Assembly: GCF_029227915.1 (NCBI RefSeq)
Contig: NC_079885.1
Coordinates: 29,825,001 to 29,889,000 of the forward strand
Direction: 5' to 3'
Source: Hydractinia symbiolongicarpus
Lineage: Eukaryota > Cnidaria > Hydrozoa > Anthoathecata > Hydractiniidae
DNA: 64,000 nt
Under the pieces are notes generated by a model that was given only the letters and a program-made list of their open reading frames with translations, had not been told where the DNA came from and made no database searches. Below are positions 38,131 through 52,400 of this stretch, one piece after another (positions within the stretch are counted from its first letter, which is position 1; each line of letters begins with the position of its first letter). A program made the position numbers and the translations under genes.

Positions 38131-41100
38131 TCAAAAGTATACAAAGAAAGTACCCAGGGAGTAAACTCATTTTCCGAACGATTTTTTAAATAATTTTTTC
38201 ACCACTAAAACGCATGAGACTTGCAGTTTTCAGAAATGTTTTCATTTTTGATGAGACGCTTAATGAAAGCGGTTTAATCGCCGACAAACGAAAACCCGCC
38301 ATTTCCCGTAAACCCCGGACTCGGCCCGTATAGTCAAAAGTATACAAGGAAAGTATCCAGGGAGTAAACTCATTTTCCGAACGATTTTTTAAATTATTTT
38401 TTCACCACTACAACGCATGAGATTTGTAGTTTTCAAAAATGTTTTCATTTTTGATGAGACGCTGAATAAAAGAAGTTTAATCGCCGGCAAACGAAAACCC
38501 GCCATTTCCCGTAAACCCCGGCCTCGGCCCGTATAGTCAAAAGTATACAAAGAGAGTACCCAGGGAGTAAACTCATTTTCCGAACGATTTTATAAATTAT
38601 TTTTTCACCACTACAACGCATGAGACTTGTAGTTTTCAAAAATGTTTTCATTTTTGATGAGAGGCTGAATAAAAGAAGTTTAATCGCCCTCAAGCGAAAA
38701 CCTGCAATTTCCCGTAAATCCCGGGCTTGGCCCGTATAGTCAAAAGTATACAAAGAAAGTACCCAGGGAGTAAACTGATTTTCGGAACGATTTTTCAAAT
38801 TATTTCTGCACCACTAGAACAAATGAGACTTGTAGTTTTCAAAAATGTTTTCATTTTTAATGAGACGCTTAATGAAAGAGGTTTAATCGCCGGCAAACGA
38901 AAACCCGCGATTTCCCGTAAATCCCGGAATCGGCCCGTATAGTCAAAAGTATACAAAGAAAGTACCCAGGGTGTAAACTCATTTCCCGAACGATTTTTAA
39001 AGTTATTTTTTCACCACTAAAACGTATGAGACTTGTAGTTTTCAGAAATGTTTTCATTTGTGATGAGACGCTTAATGAATGTGGTTTAAACGCCGGCAAA
39101 CGAAAACCCGCGATTTCCCGAAAATCCCGGGCTTGGCCCGTATAGTCGAATGTATACGAAGAAAGTATCCTGTGAGTAAACTCATTTCCAAAACGATTTT
39201 TTAAAATATCTTTTCACCACTAAAACGCATGAGACTTGTAGTTTTCAGAAATGTTTTCTTTTTTGATGAGACGCTTAATGAAAGTGGTTTAATCGCCGGC
39301 AAACGAAAACCCGCGATTTCCCGTAAATCCCGGGCTTGGCCGTATAGTCGAATGTATACAAAGAAAGTACCGTGTGAGTAAACTCATTTCCAAAACGATT
39401 TTTTAAATTATCTTTTCACCACTAAAACGCATGAGACTTGTAGTTTTCAAAAATGTTTTCATTTTTGATGAGACGCTGAATAAAAGAAGTTTAATCGCCG
39501 GCAAACGAACACCCGCCATTTCCCGTAAACCCCGGACTCGGCCCGTATAGTCAAAAGTATACAAAGAAAGTATCCAGGGAGTAAACTCATTTTCCGAACG
39601 ATTTTTTAAATTATTTTTTCACCACTACAACGCATGAGACTTGTAGTTTTTAAAAATGTTTTCATTTTTTATGAGAGGCTGAATAAAAGAAGTCTAATCG
39701 CCGGCAAGCGAAAACCCGCGATTTCCCGTAAATCCCGGACTCGGCGCGTATAGTCAAAAGTATACAAAGAAAGTACCCAGGGAGTAAACTCATTTTCCGA
39801 ACGATTTTTTAAATTATTTTTTCACCACTAAAACGCATGAGACTTGCAGATATCAGAAATGTTTTCATTTTTGATGAGACGCTTAATGAAAGTGGTTTAA
39901 TCGCCGACAAACGAAAACCCGCCATTTCCCGTAAACCCCGGACTCGGCCCGTATAGTCAAAAGTATACAAAGAAAGTATCCAGGGAGTAAACTCATTTTC
40001 CGAACGATTTTTTAAATTATTTTTTCACCACTACAACGCATGAGACTTGTAGTTTTCAAAAATGTTTTCATTTGTGATGAGACGCTGAATAAAAGAAGTT
40101 TAATCGCCGGCAAACGAAAACCCGCCATTTCCCGTAAACCCCGGCCTCGGCCCGTATAGTCAAAAGTATACAAAAAAGTACCCAGGGAGTAAACTCATTT
40201 TCCGAACGATTTTTTAAATTATTTTTTCACCACTACAACGCATGAGACTTGTAGTTTTCAAAAATGTTTTCATTTTTGATGAGACGCTTAATGAAAGAGG
40301 TTTAATCGCCGGCAAACAAAACCCGCGATTTCCCGTAAATCCCGTGCTTGGCCCGTATAGTCGATTGTATACAAAGAAAGTACCCTGTGAGTAAGTTCAT
40401 TTCCAAAACGATTTTTTAAAACATCTTTTCACCACTAAAACGCATGAGACTTGTAGTTTTCAAAAATGTTTGAATTTTTGATGAGACGGTGAATAAAAGA
40501 AGTTTTATCGTCGGCAAACGAAAACCCGCCATTTCCCGTAAACCCCGGACTCGGCCCGTATAGTCAAAAGTATACAAAGAAAGTACCCAGGGAGTAAACT
40601 CATTTCCCGAACGATTTTTTAAATTATTTTTTCACCACTAAAACGCATGAGACTTGTAGTTTTCAGAAATGTTTTCATTTTTGATGAGACGCTTAATGAA
40701 AGTGGTTTAGTCGCCGGCAAACGAAAACCCGCAATTTCCCGTAAATCCCGGGCTTGGCCCGTATAGTCGAATGTATACAAAGAAAAAACCCAGGGAGTAA
40801 ACTCATTTTCCAAACGTTTTTTTAAATTATTTTTTCACCACTACAACGCATGAGACTTGTAGTATTTAAAAATGTTTTCATTTTTGATGAGACGCTGAAT
40901 AAAAGAAGTTTAATCGCCGGCAAACGAAAACCCGCCATTTCCCGCAAACCCCGGACTCGGCCCGTATAGTCAAAAGTATACAAAGAAAGTACCCAGGGAG
41001 TAAACTCATTTTCCGAACGATTTTTTAAATTATTTTTTCACCACTACAACGCATAAGACTTGTAGTTTTTAAAAATGTTTTCATTTTTTATGAGAGGCTG

Positions 41101-44100
41101 AATAAAAGAAGTCTAATCGCCGGCAAGCGAAAACCCGCGATTTCCCGTAAATCCCGGACTCGGCGCGTATAGTCAAAAGTATACAAAGAAAGTACCCAGG
41201 GAGTAAACTCATTTTCCGAACGATTTTTTAAATTATTTTTTCACCACTAAAACGCATGAGACTTGCAGTTTTCAGAAATGTTTTCATTTTTGATGAGACG
41301 CTTAATGAAAGTGGTTTAATCGCCGACAAACGAAAACCCGCCATTTCCCGTAAACCCCGGACTCGGCCCGTATAGTCAAAAGTATACAAGGAAAGTATCC
41401 AGGGAGTAAACTCATTTTCCGAACGATTTTTTAAATTATTTTTTCACCACTAAAACGCATGAGACTTGCAGATATCAGAAATGTTTTCATTTTTGATGAG
41501 ACGCTTAATGAAAGTGGTTTAATCGCCGACAAACGAAAACCCGCCATTTCCCGTAAACCCCGGACTCGGCCCGTATAGTCAAAAGTATACAAAGAAAGTA
41601 TCCAGGGAGTAAACTCATTTTCCGAACGATTTTTTAAATTATTTTTTCACCACTACAACGCATGAGACTTGTAGTTTTCAAAAATGTTTTCATTTGTGAT
41701 GAGACGCTGAATAAAAGAAGTTTAATCGCCGGCAAACGAAAACCCGCCATTTCCCGTAAACCCCGGCCTCGGCCCGTATAGTCAAAAGTATACAAAAAAG
41801 TACCCAGGGAGTAAACTCATTTTCCGAACGATTTTTTAAATTATTTTTTCACCACTACAACGCATGAGACTTGTAGTTTTCAAAAATGTTTTCATTTTTG
41901 ATGAGACGCTTAATGAAAGAGGTTTAATCGCCGGCAAACAAAACCCGCGATTTCCCGTAAATCCCGGGCTTGGCCCGTATAGTCGATTGTATACAAAGAA
42001 AGTACCCTGTGAGTAAACTCATTTCCAAAACGATTTTTTAAAACATCTTTTCACCACTAAAACGCATGAGACTTGTAGTTTTCAGAAATGTTTGAATTTT
42101 TGATGAGACGGTGAAAAAAAGAAGTTTTATCGTCGGCAAACGAAAACCCGCCATTTCCCGTAAACCCCGGACTCGGCCCGTATAGTCAAAAGTATACAAA
42201 GAAAGTACCCAGGAAGTAAACTCATTTTCCGAACGATTTTTTAAATTATTTTTTCACCACTACAACGCATGAGACTTGTGGTTTTTAAAAATGTTTTCAT
42301 TTTTGATGAGACGCTGAATAAAAGAAGTTTAATCGCCGGCAAACGAAAACCCGCAAATTCCCGTAAATCCCGGACTCGGCCCGTATAGTCAAAAGTATAC
42401 AAAGAAAGTACCCAGGGAGTAAACTCATTTCCCGAACGATTTTTTAAATTATTTTTTCACCACTAAAACGCATGAGACTTGTAGTTTTCAGAAATGTTTT
42501 CATTTTTGATGAGACGCTTAATGAAAGTGGTTTAGTCGCCGGCAAACGAAAACCCGCAATTTCCCGTAAATCCCGGGCTTGGCCCGTATAGTCGAATGTA
42601 TACAAAGAAAAAACCCAGGGAGTAAACTCATTTTCCAAACGTTTTTTTAAATTATTTTTTCACCACTACAACGCATGAGACTTGTAGTATTTAAAAATGT
42701 TTTCATTTTTGATGAGACGCTGAATAAAAGAAGTTTAATCGCCGGCAAACGAAAACCCGCCATTTCCCGCAAACCCCGGACTCGGCCCGTATAGTCAAAA
42801 GTATACAAAGAAAGTACCCAGGGAGTAAACTCATTTTCCGAACGATTTTTTAAATTATTTTTTCACCACTACAACGCATAAGACTTGTAGTTTTTAAAAA
42901 TGTTTTCATTTTTTATGAGAGGCTGAATAAAAGAAGTCTAATCGCCGGCAAGCGAAAACCCGCGATTTCCCGTAAATCCCGGACTCGGCGCGTATAGTCA
43001 AAAGTATACAAAGAAAGTACCCAGGGAGTAAACTCATTTTCCGAACGATTTTTTAAATTATTTTTTCACCACTAAAACGCATGAGACTTGCAGTTTTCAG
43101 AAATGTTTTCATTTTTGATGAGACGCTTAATGAAAGTGGTTTAATCGCCGACAAACGAAAACCCGCCATTTCCCGTAAACCCCGGACTCGGCCCGTATAG
43201 TCAAAAGTATACAAGGAAAGTATCCAGGGAGTAAACTCATTTTCCGAACGATTTTTTAAATTATTTTTTCACCACTACAACGCATGAGATTTGTAGTTTT
43301 CAAAAATGTTTTCATTTTTGATGAGACGCTGAATAAAAGAAGTTTAATCGCCGGCAAACGAAAACCCGCCATTTCCCGTAAACCCCGGCCTCGGCCCGTA
43401 TAGTCGAAAGTATACAAAGAGACTACCCAGGGAGTAAACTCATTTTCCGAACGATTTTATAAATTATTTTTTCACCACTACAACGGATGAGACTTGTAGT
43501 TTTCAAAAATGTTTTCATTTTTGATGAGAGGCTGAATAAAAGAAGTTTAATCGCCCTCAAGCGAAAACCTGCAATTTCCCGTAAATCCCGGGCTTGGCCC
43601 GTATAGTCAAAAGTATACAAAGAAAGTACCCAGGGAGTAAACTGATTTTCGGAACGATTTTTCAAATTATTTCTGCACCACTAGAACAAATGAGACTTGT
43701 AGTTTTCAAAAATGTTTTCATATTTAATGAGACGCTTAATGAAAGAGGTTTAATCGCCGGCAAACGAAAACCCGCGATTTCCCGTAAATCCCGGAATCGG
43801 CCCGTATAGTCAAAAGTATACAAAGAAAGTACCCAGGGTGTAAACTCATTTCCCGAACGATTTTTAAAGTTATTTTTTCACCACTAAAACGTATGAGACT
43901 TGTAGTTTTCAGAAATGTTTTCATTTGTGATGAGACGCTTAATGAATGTGGTTTAAACGCCGGCAAACGAAAACCCGCGATTTCCCGTAAATCCCGGGCT
44001 TGGCCCGTATAGTCGAATGTATACGAAGAAAGTATCCTGTGAGTAAACTCATTTCCAAAACGATTTTTTAAAATATCTTTTCACCACTAAAACGCATGAG

Positions 44101-45227
44101 ACTTGTAGTTTTCAGAAATGTTTTCTTTTTTGATGAGACGCTTAATGAAAGTGGTTTAATCGCCGGCAAACGAAAACCCGCGATTTCCCGTAAATCCCGG
44201 GCTTGGCCGTATAGTCGAATGTATACAAAGAAAGTACCGTGTGAGTAAACTCATTTCCAAAACGATTTTTTAAATTATCTTTTCACCACTAAAACGCATG
44301 AGACTTGTAGTTTTCAAAAATGTTTTCATTTTTGATGAGACGCTGAATAAAAGAAGTTTAATCGCCGGCAAACGAACACCCGCCATTTCCCGTAAACCCC
44401 GGACTCGGCCCGTATAGTCAAAAGTATACAAAGAAAGTATCCAGGGAGTAAACTCATTTTCCGAACGATTTTTTAAATTATTTTTTCACCACTACAACGC
44501 ATGAGACTTGTAGTTTTCAAAAATGTTTTCATTTGTGATGAGACGCTGAATAAAAGAAGTTTAATCGCCGGCAAACGAAAACCCGCCATTTCCCGTAAAC
44601 CCCGGCCTCGGCCCGTATAGTCAAAAGTATACAAAAAAGTACCCAGGGAGTAAACTCATTTTCCTAACGATTTTTTAAATTATTTTTTCACCACTACAAC
44701 GCATGAGACTTGTAGTTTTCAAAAATGTTTTCATTTTTGATGAGACGCTTAATGAAAGAGGTTTAATCGCCGGCAAACAAAACCCGCGATTTCCCGTAAA
44801 TCCCGGGCTTGGCCCGTATAGTCGATTGTATACAAAGAAAGTACCCTGTGAGTAAACTCATTTCCAAAACGATTTTTTAAAACATCTTTTCACCACTAAA
44901 ACGCATGAGACTTGTAGTTTTCAGAAATGTTTGAATTTTTGATGAGACGGTGAATAAAAGAAGTTTTATCGTCGGCAAACGAAAACCCGCCATTTCCCGT
45001 AAACCCCGGACTCGGCCCGTATAGTCAAAAGTATACAAAGAAAGTACCCAGGAAGTAAACTCATTTTCCGAACGATTTTTTAAATTATTTTTTCACCACT
45101 ACAACGCATGAGACTTGTGGTTTTTAAAAATGTTTTCATTTTTGATGAGACGCTGAATAAAAGAAGTTTAATCGCCGGCAAACGAAAACCCGCAAATTCC
45201 CGTAAATCCCGGACTCGGCCCGTATAG

Positions 45228-45429
45228 TCAAAAGTATACAAAGAAAGTACCCAGGGAGTAAACTCATTTCCAAAACGATTTTTTAAAATATCTTTTCACC
45301 ACTAAAACGCATGAGACTTGTAGTTTTCAGAAATGTTTTCTTTTTTGATGAGACGCTTAATGAAAGTGGTTTAATCGCCGGCAAACGAAAACCCGCGATT
45401 TCCCGTAAATCCCGGGCTTGGCCGTATAG
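45228..45429 (+). repeat. Chimeric monomer shared by two domain C copies
   Basis: The unit starts with AGTACCCAGGGAGTAAAC, the common head, then continues with TTTCCAAAACG and TTTTAAAATATC, sequences normally found after CCTGTGAG. The same combination is present at 51309-51510, 6081 bp downstream, and both end with the shortened TTGGCCGTATAG, making them 202 bp. A single exchange therefore arose once and was copied with its surroundings. Confidence 0.78.
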
Positions 45430-47861
45430 TCGAATGTATACAAAGAAAGTACCGTGTGAGTAAACTCATTTCCAAAACGATTTTTTAAATTATCTTTTCA
45501 CCACTAAAACGCATGAGACTTGTAGTTTTCAAAAATGTTTTCATTTTTGATGAGACGCTGAATAAAAGAAGTTTAATCGCCGGCAAACGAACACCCGCCA
45601 TTTCCCGTAAACCCCGGACTCGGCCCGTATAGTCAAAAGTATACAAAGAAAGTATCCCGGGAGTAAACTCATTTTCCGAACGATTTTTTAAATTATTTTT
45701 TCACCACTAAAACGCATGAGACTTGTAGTTTTCAAATATGTTTTCATTTTTGATGAGACGCTTAATGAAAGAGGTTTAATCGCCGGCAAACAAAACCCGC
45801 GATTTCCCGTAAATCCCGGGCTTGGCCCGTATAGTCGATTGTATACAAAGAAAGTACCCTGTGAGTAAACTCATTTCCAAAACGATTTTTTAAAACATCT
45901 TTTCACCACTAAAACGCATGAGACTTGTAGTTTTCAGAAATGTTTGAATTTTTGATGAGACGGTGAATAAAAGAAGTTTTATCGTCGGCAAACGAAAACC
46001 CGCCATTTCCCGTAAACCCCGGACTCGGCCCGTATAGTCAAAAGTATACAAAGAAAGTACCCAGGAAGTAAACTCATTTTCCGAACGATTTTTTAAATTA
46101 TTTTTTCACCACTACAACGCATGAGACTTGTGGTTTTTAAAAATGTTTTCATTTTTGATGAGACGCTGAATAAAAGAAGTTTAATCGCCGGCAAACGAAA
46201 ACCCGCAAATTCCCGTAAATCCCGGACTCGGCCCGTATAGTCAAAAGTATACAAAGAAAGTACCCAGGGAGTAAACTCATTTCCCGAACGATTTTTTAAA
46301 TTATTTTTCACCACTAAAACGCATGAGACTTGTAGTTTTCAGAAATGTTTTCATTTTTGATGAGACGCTTAATGAAAGTGGTTTAGTCGCCGGCAAACGA
46401 AAACCCGCAATTTCCCGTAAATCCCGGGCTTGGCCCGTATAGTCGAATGTATACAAAGAAAAAACCCAGGGAGTAAACTCATTTTCCAAACGTTTTTTTA
46501 AATTATTTTTTCACCACTACAACGCATGAGACTTGTAGTATTTAAAAATGTTTTCATTTTTGATGAGACGCTGAATAAAAGAAGTTTAATCGCCGGCAAA
46601 CGAAAACCCGCCATTTCCCGTAAACCCCGGCCTCGGCCCGTATAGTCAAAAGTATACAAAAAAGTACCCAGGGAGTAAACTCATTTTCCGAACGATTTTT
46701 TAAATTATTTTTTCACCACTAAAACGCATGAGACTTGTAGTTTTCAAATATGTTTTCATTTTTGATGAGACGCTTAATGAAAGAGGTTTAATCGCCGGCA
46801 AACAAAACCCGCGATTTCCCGTAAATCCCGGGCTTGGCCCGTATAGTCGATTGTATACAAAGAAAGTACCCTGTGAGTAAACTCATTTCCAAAACGATTT
46901 TTTAAAACATCTTTTCACCACTAAAACGCATGAGACTTGTAGTTTTCAGAAATGTTTGAATTTTTGATGAGACGGTGAATAAAAGAAGTTTTATCGTCGG
47001 CAAACGAAAACCCGCCATTTCCCGTAAACCCCGGACTCGGCCCGTATAGTCAAAAGTATACAAAGAAAGTACCCAGGAAGTAAACTCATTTTCCGAACGA
47101 TTTTTTAAATTATTTTTTCACCACTACAACGCATGAGACTTGTGGTTTTTAAAAATGTTTTCATTTTTGATGAGACGCTGAATAAAAGAAGTTTAATCGC
47201 CGGCAAACGAAAACCCGCAAATTCCCGTAAATCCCGGACTCGGCCCGTATAGTCAAAAGTATACAAAGAAAGTACCCAGGGAGTAAACTCATTTCCCGAA
47301 CGATTTTTTAAATTATTTTTTCACCACTAAAACGCATGAGACTTGTAGTTTTCAGAAATGTTTTCATTTTTGATGAGACGCTTAATGAAAGTGGTTTAGT
47401 CGCCGGCAAACGAAAACCCGCAATTTCCCGTAAATCCCGGGCTTGGCCCGTATAGTCGAATGTATACAAAGAAAAAACCCAGGGAGTAAACTCATTTTCC
47501 AAACGTTTTTTTAAATTATTTTTTCACCACTACAACGCATGAGACTTGTAGTATTTAAAAATGTTTTCATTTTTGATGAGACGCTGAATAAAAGAAGTTT
47601 AATCGCCGGCAAACGAAAACCCGCCATTTCCCGCAAACCCCGGACTCGGCCCGTATAGTCAAAAGTATACAAAGAAAGTACCCAGGGAGTAAACTCATTT
47701 TCCGAACGATTTTTTAAATTATTTTTTCACCACTACAACGCATAAGACTTGTAGTTTTTAAAAATGTTTTCATTTTTTATGAGAGGCTGAATAAAAGAAG
47801 TCTAATCGCCGGCAAGCGAAAACCCGCGATTTCCCGTAAATCCCGGACTCGGTGCGTATAG

Positions 47862-49485
47862 TCAAAAGTATACAAAGAAAGTACCCAGGGAGTAAACTCA
47901 TTTTCCGAACGATTTTTTAAATTATTTTTTCACCACTAAAACGCATGAGACTTGCAGTTTTCAGAAATGTTTTCATTTTTGATGAGACGCTTAATGAAAG
48001 TGGTTTAATCGCCGACAAACGAAAACCCGCCATTTCCCGTAAACCCCGGACTCGGCCCGTATAGTCAAAAGTATACAAGGAAAGTATCCAGGGAGTAAAC
48101 TCATTTTCCGAACGATTTTTTAAATTATTTTTTCACCACTACAACGCATGAGATTTGTAGTTTTCAAAAATGTTTTCATTTTTGATGAGACGCTGAATAA
48201 AAGAAGTTTAATCGCCGGCAAACGAAAACCCGCCATTTCCCGTAAACCCCGGCCTCGGCCCGTATAGTCAAAAGTATACAAAGAGAGTACCCAGGGAGTA
48301 AACTCATTTTCCGAACGATTTTATAAATTATTTTTTCACCACTACAACGCATGAGACTTGTAGTTTTCAAAAATGTTTTCATTTTTGATGAGACGCTGAA
48401 TAAAAGAAGTTTAATCGCCCTCAAGCGAAAACCTGCAATTTCCCGTAAATCCCGGGCTTGGCCCGTATAGTCAAAAGTATACAAAGAAAGTACCCAGGGA
48501 GTAAACTGATTTTCGGAACGATTTTTCAAATTATTTCTGCACCACTAGAACAAATGAGACTTGTAGTTTTCAAAAATGTTTTCATTTTTAATGAGACGCT
48601 TAATGAAAGAGGTTGAATCGCCGGCAAACGAAAACCGGCGATTTCCCGTAAATCCCGGAATCGGCCCGTATAGTCAAAAGTATACAAAGAAAGTACCCAG
48701 GGAGTAAACTCATTTTCCGAACGATTTTTTAAATTATTTTTTCACCACTAAAACGCATGAGACTTGCAGTTTTCAGAAATGTTTTCATTTTTGATGAGAC
48801 GCTTAATGAAAGTGGTTTAATCGCCGACAAACGAAAACCCGCCATTTCCCGTAAACCCCGGACTCGGCCCGTATAGTCAAAAGTATACAAGGAAAGTATC
48901 CAGGGAGTAAACTCATTTTCCGAACGATTTTTTAAATTATTTTTTCACCACTACAACGCATGAGATTTGTAGTTTTCAAAAATGTTTTCATTTTTGATGA
49001 GACGCTGAATAAAAGAAGTTTAATCGCCGGCAAACGAAAACCCGCCATTTCCCGTAAACCCCGGCCTCGGCCCGTATAGTCAAAAGTATACAAAGAGAGT
49101 ACCCAGGGAGTAAACTCATTTTCCGAACGATTTTATAAATTATTTTTTCACCACTACAACGCATGAGACTTGTAGTTTTCAAAAATGTTTTCATTTTTGA
49201 TGAGACGCTGAATAAAAGAAGTTTAATCGCCCTCAAGCGAAAACCTGCAATTTCCCGTAAATCCCGGGCTTGGCCCGTATAGTCAAAAGTATACAAAGAA
49301 AGTACCCAGGGAGTAAACTGATTTTCGGAACGATTTTTCAAATTATTTCTGCACCACTAGAACAAATGAGACTTGTAGTTTTCAAAAATGTTTTCATTTT
49401 TAATGAGACGCTTAATGAAAGAGGTTGAATCGCCGGCAAACGAAAACCGGCGATTTCCCGTAAATCCCGGAATCGGCCCGTATAG
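47862..49485 (+). repeat. Tandem 812-bp duplication (4 monomers)
   Basis: Units 47862-48673 and 48674-49485 repeat the AGAAATG, GAGATTTG, GATTTTATAAATT and CTAGAACAAATG monomers in order. Both copies share the private GAGGTTGAATCGCCGG with GAAAACCGGCG. The corresponding places near 38.2-38.9, 43.0-43.8 and 53.1-53.9 kb hold a single copy, so the doubling is private to this block. The GGTTGAATCG variant also appears at 53882 but not at 38880 or 43747, which groups the last two domain C blocks together. Confidence 0.88.
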
Positions 49486-52400
49486 TCAAAAGTATACAAA
49501 GAAAGTACCCAGGGTGTAAACTCATTTCCCGAACGATTTTTAAAGTTATTTTTTCACCACTAAAACGTATGAGACTTGTAGTTTTCAGAAATGTTTTCAT
49601 TTGTGATGAGACGCTTAATGAATGTGGTTTAAACGCCGGCAAACGAAAACCCGCGATTTCCCGTAAATCCCGGGCTTGGCCCGTATAGTCGAATGTATAC
49701 GAAGAAAGTATCCTGTGAGTAAACTCATTTCCAAAACGATTTTTTAAAATATCTTTTCACCACTAAAACGCATGAGACTTGTAGTTTTCAGAAATGTTTT
49801 CTTTTTTGATGAGACGCTTAATGAAAGTGGTTTAATCGCCGGCAAACGAAAACCCGCGATTTCCCGTAAATCCCGGGCTTGGCCGTATAGTCGAATGTAT
49901 ACAAAGAAAGTACCGTGTGAGTAAACTCATTTCCAAAACGATTTTTTAAATTATCTTTTCACCACTAAAACGCATGAGACTTGTAGTTTTCAAAAATGTT
50001 TTCATTTTTGATGAGACGCTGAATAAAAGAAGTTTAATCGCCGGCAAACAAACACCCGCCATTTCCCGTAAACCCCGGACTCGGCCCGTATAGTCAAAAG
50101 TATACAAAGAAAGTACCCAGGGAGTAAACTCATTTTCCGAACGATTTTTTAAATTATTTTTTCACCACTACAACGCATGGGACTTGTGGTTTTTAAAAAT
50201 GTTTTCATTTTTGATGAGACGCTGAATAAAAGAAGTTTAATCACCGGCAAACGAAAACCGCCATTTCCCGTACACTCCGGACTCGGCCCGTATAGTCAAA
50301 AGTATACAAAGAAAGTACCCAGGGAGTAAACTCATTTTCCGAACGATTTTTTAAATTATTTTTTCACCACTACAACGCATGAGACTTGTGGTTTTTAAAA
50401 ATGTTTTCATTTTTGATGAGACGCTGAATAAAAGAAGTCTAATCGCCGGCAAGCGAAAACCCGCCATTTCCCGTAAACCCCGGACTCGGCCCGTATAGTC
50501 AACAGTATACAAAGAAAGTACCCAGGGAGTAAACTCATTTTCCGAACGATTTTTTAAATTATTTTTTCACCACTACAACGCATGAGACTTGTAGTTTTCA
50601 AAAATGTTTTCATTTGTGATGAGACGCTGAATAAAAGAAGTTTAATCGCCGGCAAACGAAAACCCGCCATTTCCCGTAAACCCCGGCTTCGGCCCGTATA
50701 GTCAAAAGTATACAAAAAAGTACCCAGGGAGTAAACTCATTTTCCGAACGATTTTTTAAATTATTTTTTCACCACTACAACGCATGAGACTTGTAGTTTT
50801 CAAAAATGTTTTCATTTTTGATGAGACGCTTAATGAAAGAGGTTTAATCGCCGGCAAACAAAACCCGCGATTTCCCGTAAATCCCGGGCTTGGCCCGTAT
50901 AGTCGATTGTATACAAAGAAAGTACCCTGTGAGTAAACTCATTTCCAAAACGATTTTTTAAAACATCTTTTCACCACTAAAACGCATGAGACTTGTAGTT
51001 TTCAGAAATGTTTGAATTTTTGATGAGACGGTGAATAAAAGAAGTTTTATCGTCGGCAAACGAAAACCCGCCATTTCCCGTAAACCCCGGACTCGGCCCG
51101 TATAGTCAAAAGTATACAAAGAAAGTACCCAGGAAGTAAACTCATTTTCCGAACGATTTTTTAAATTATTTTTTCACCACTACAACGCATGAGACTTGTG
51201 GTTTTTAAAAATGTGTTCATTTTTGATGAGACGCTGAATAAAAGAAGTTTAATCGCCGGCAAACGAAAACCCGCAAATTCCCGTAAATCCCGGACTCGGC
51301 CCGTATAGTCAAAAGTATACAAAGAAAGTACCCAGGGAGTAAACTCATTTCCAAAACGATTTTTTAAAATATCTTTTCACCACTAAAACGCATGAGACTT
51401 GTAGTTTTCAGAAATGTTTTCTTTTTTGATGAGACGCTTAATGAAAGTGGTTTAATCGCCGGCAAACGAAAACCCGCGATTTCCCGTAAATCCCGGGCTT
51501 GGCCGTATAGACGAATGTATACAAAGAAAGTACCGTGTGAGTAAACTCATTTCCAAAACGATTTTTTAAATTATCTTTTCACCACTAAAACGCATGAGAC
51601 TTGTAGTTTTCAAAAATGTTTTCATTTTTGATGAGACGCTGAATAAAAGAAGTTTAATCGCCGGCAAACGAACACCCGCCATTTCCCGTAAACCCCGGAC
51701 TCGGCCCGTATAGTCAAAAGTATACAAAGAAAGTATCCAGGGAGTAAACTCATTTTCCGAACGATTTTTTAAATTATTTTTTCACCACTACAACGCATGA
51801 GACTTGTAGTTTTCAAAAATGTTTTCATTTGTGATGAGACGCTGAATAAAAGAAGTTTAATCGCCGGCAAACGAAAACCCGCCATTTCCCGTAAACCCCG
51901 GCCTCGGCCCGTATAGTCAAAAGTATACAAAAAAGTACCCAGGGAGTAAACTCATTTTCCGAACGATTTTTTAAATTAGTTTTTCACCACTAAAACGCAT
52001 GAGACTTGTAGTTTTCAAATATGTTTTCATTTTTGATGAGACGCTTAATGAAAGAGGTTTAATCGCCGGCAAACAAAACCCGCGATTTCCCGTAAATCCC
52101 GGGCTTGGCCCGTATAGTCGATTGTATACAAAGAAAGTAACCTGTGAGTAAACTCATTTCCAAAACGATTTTTTAAAACATCTTTTCACCACTAAAACGC
52201 ATGAGACTTGTAGTTTTCAGAAATGTTTGAATTTTTGATGAGACGGTGAATAAAAGAAGTTTTATCGTCGGCAAACGAAAACCCACCATTTCCCGTAAAC
52301 CCCGGACTCGGCCCGTATAGTCAAAAGTATACAAAGAAAGTACCCAGGAAGTAAACTCATTTTCCGAACGATTTTTTAAATTATTTTTTCACCACTACAA

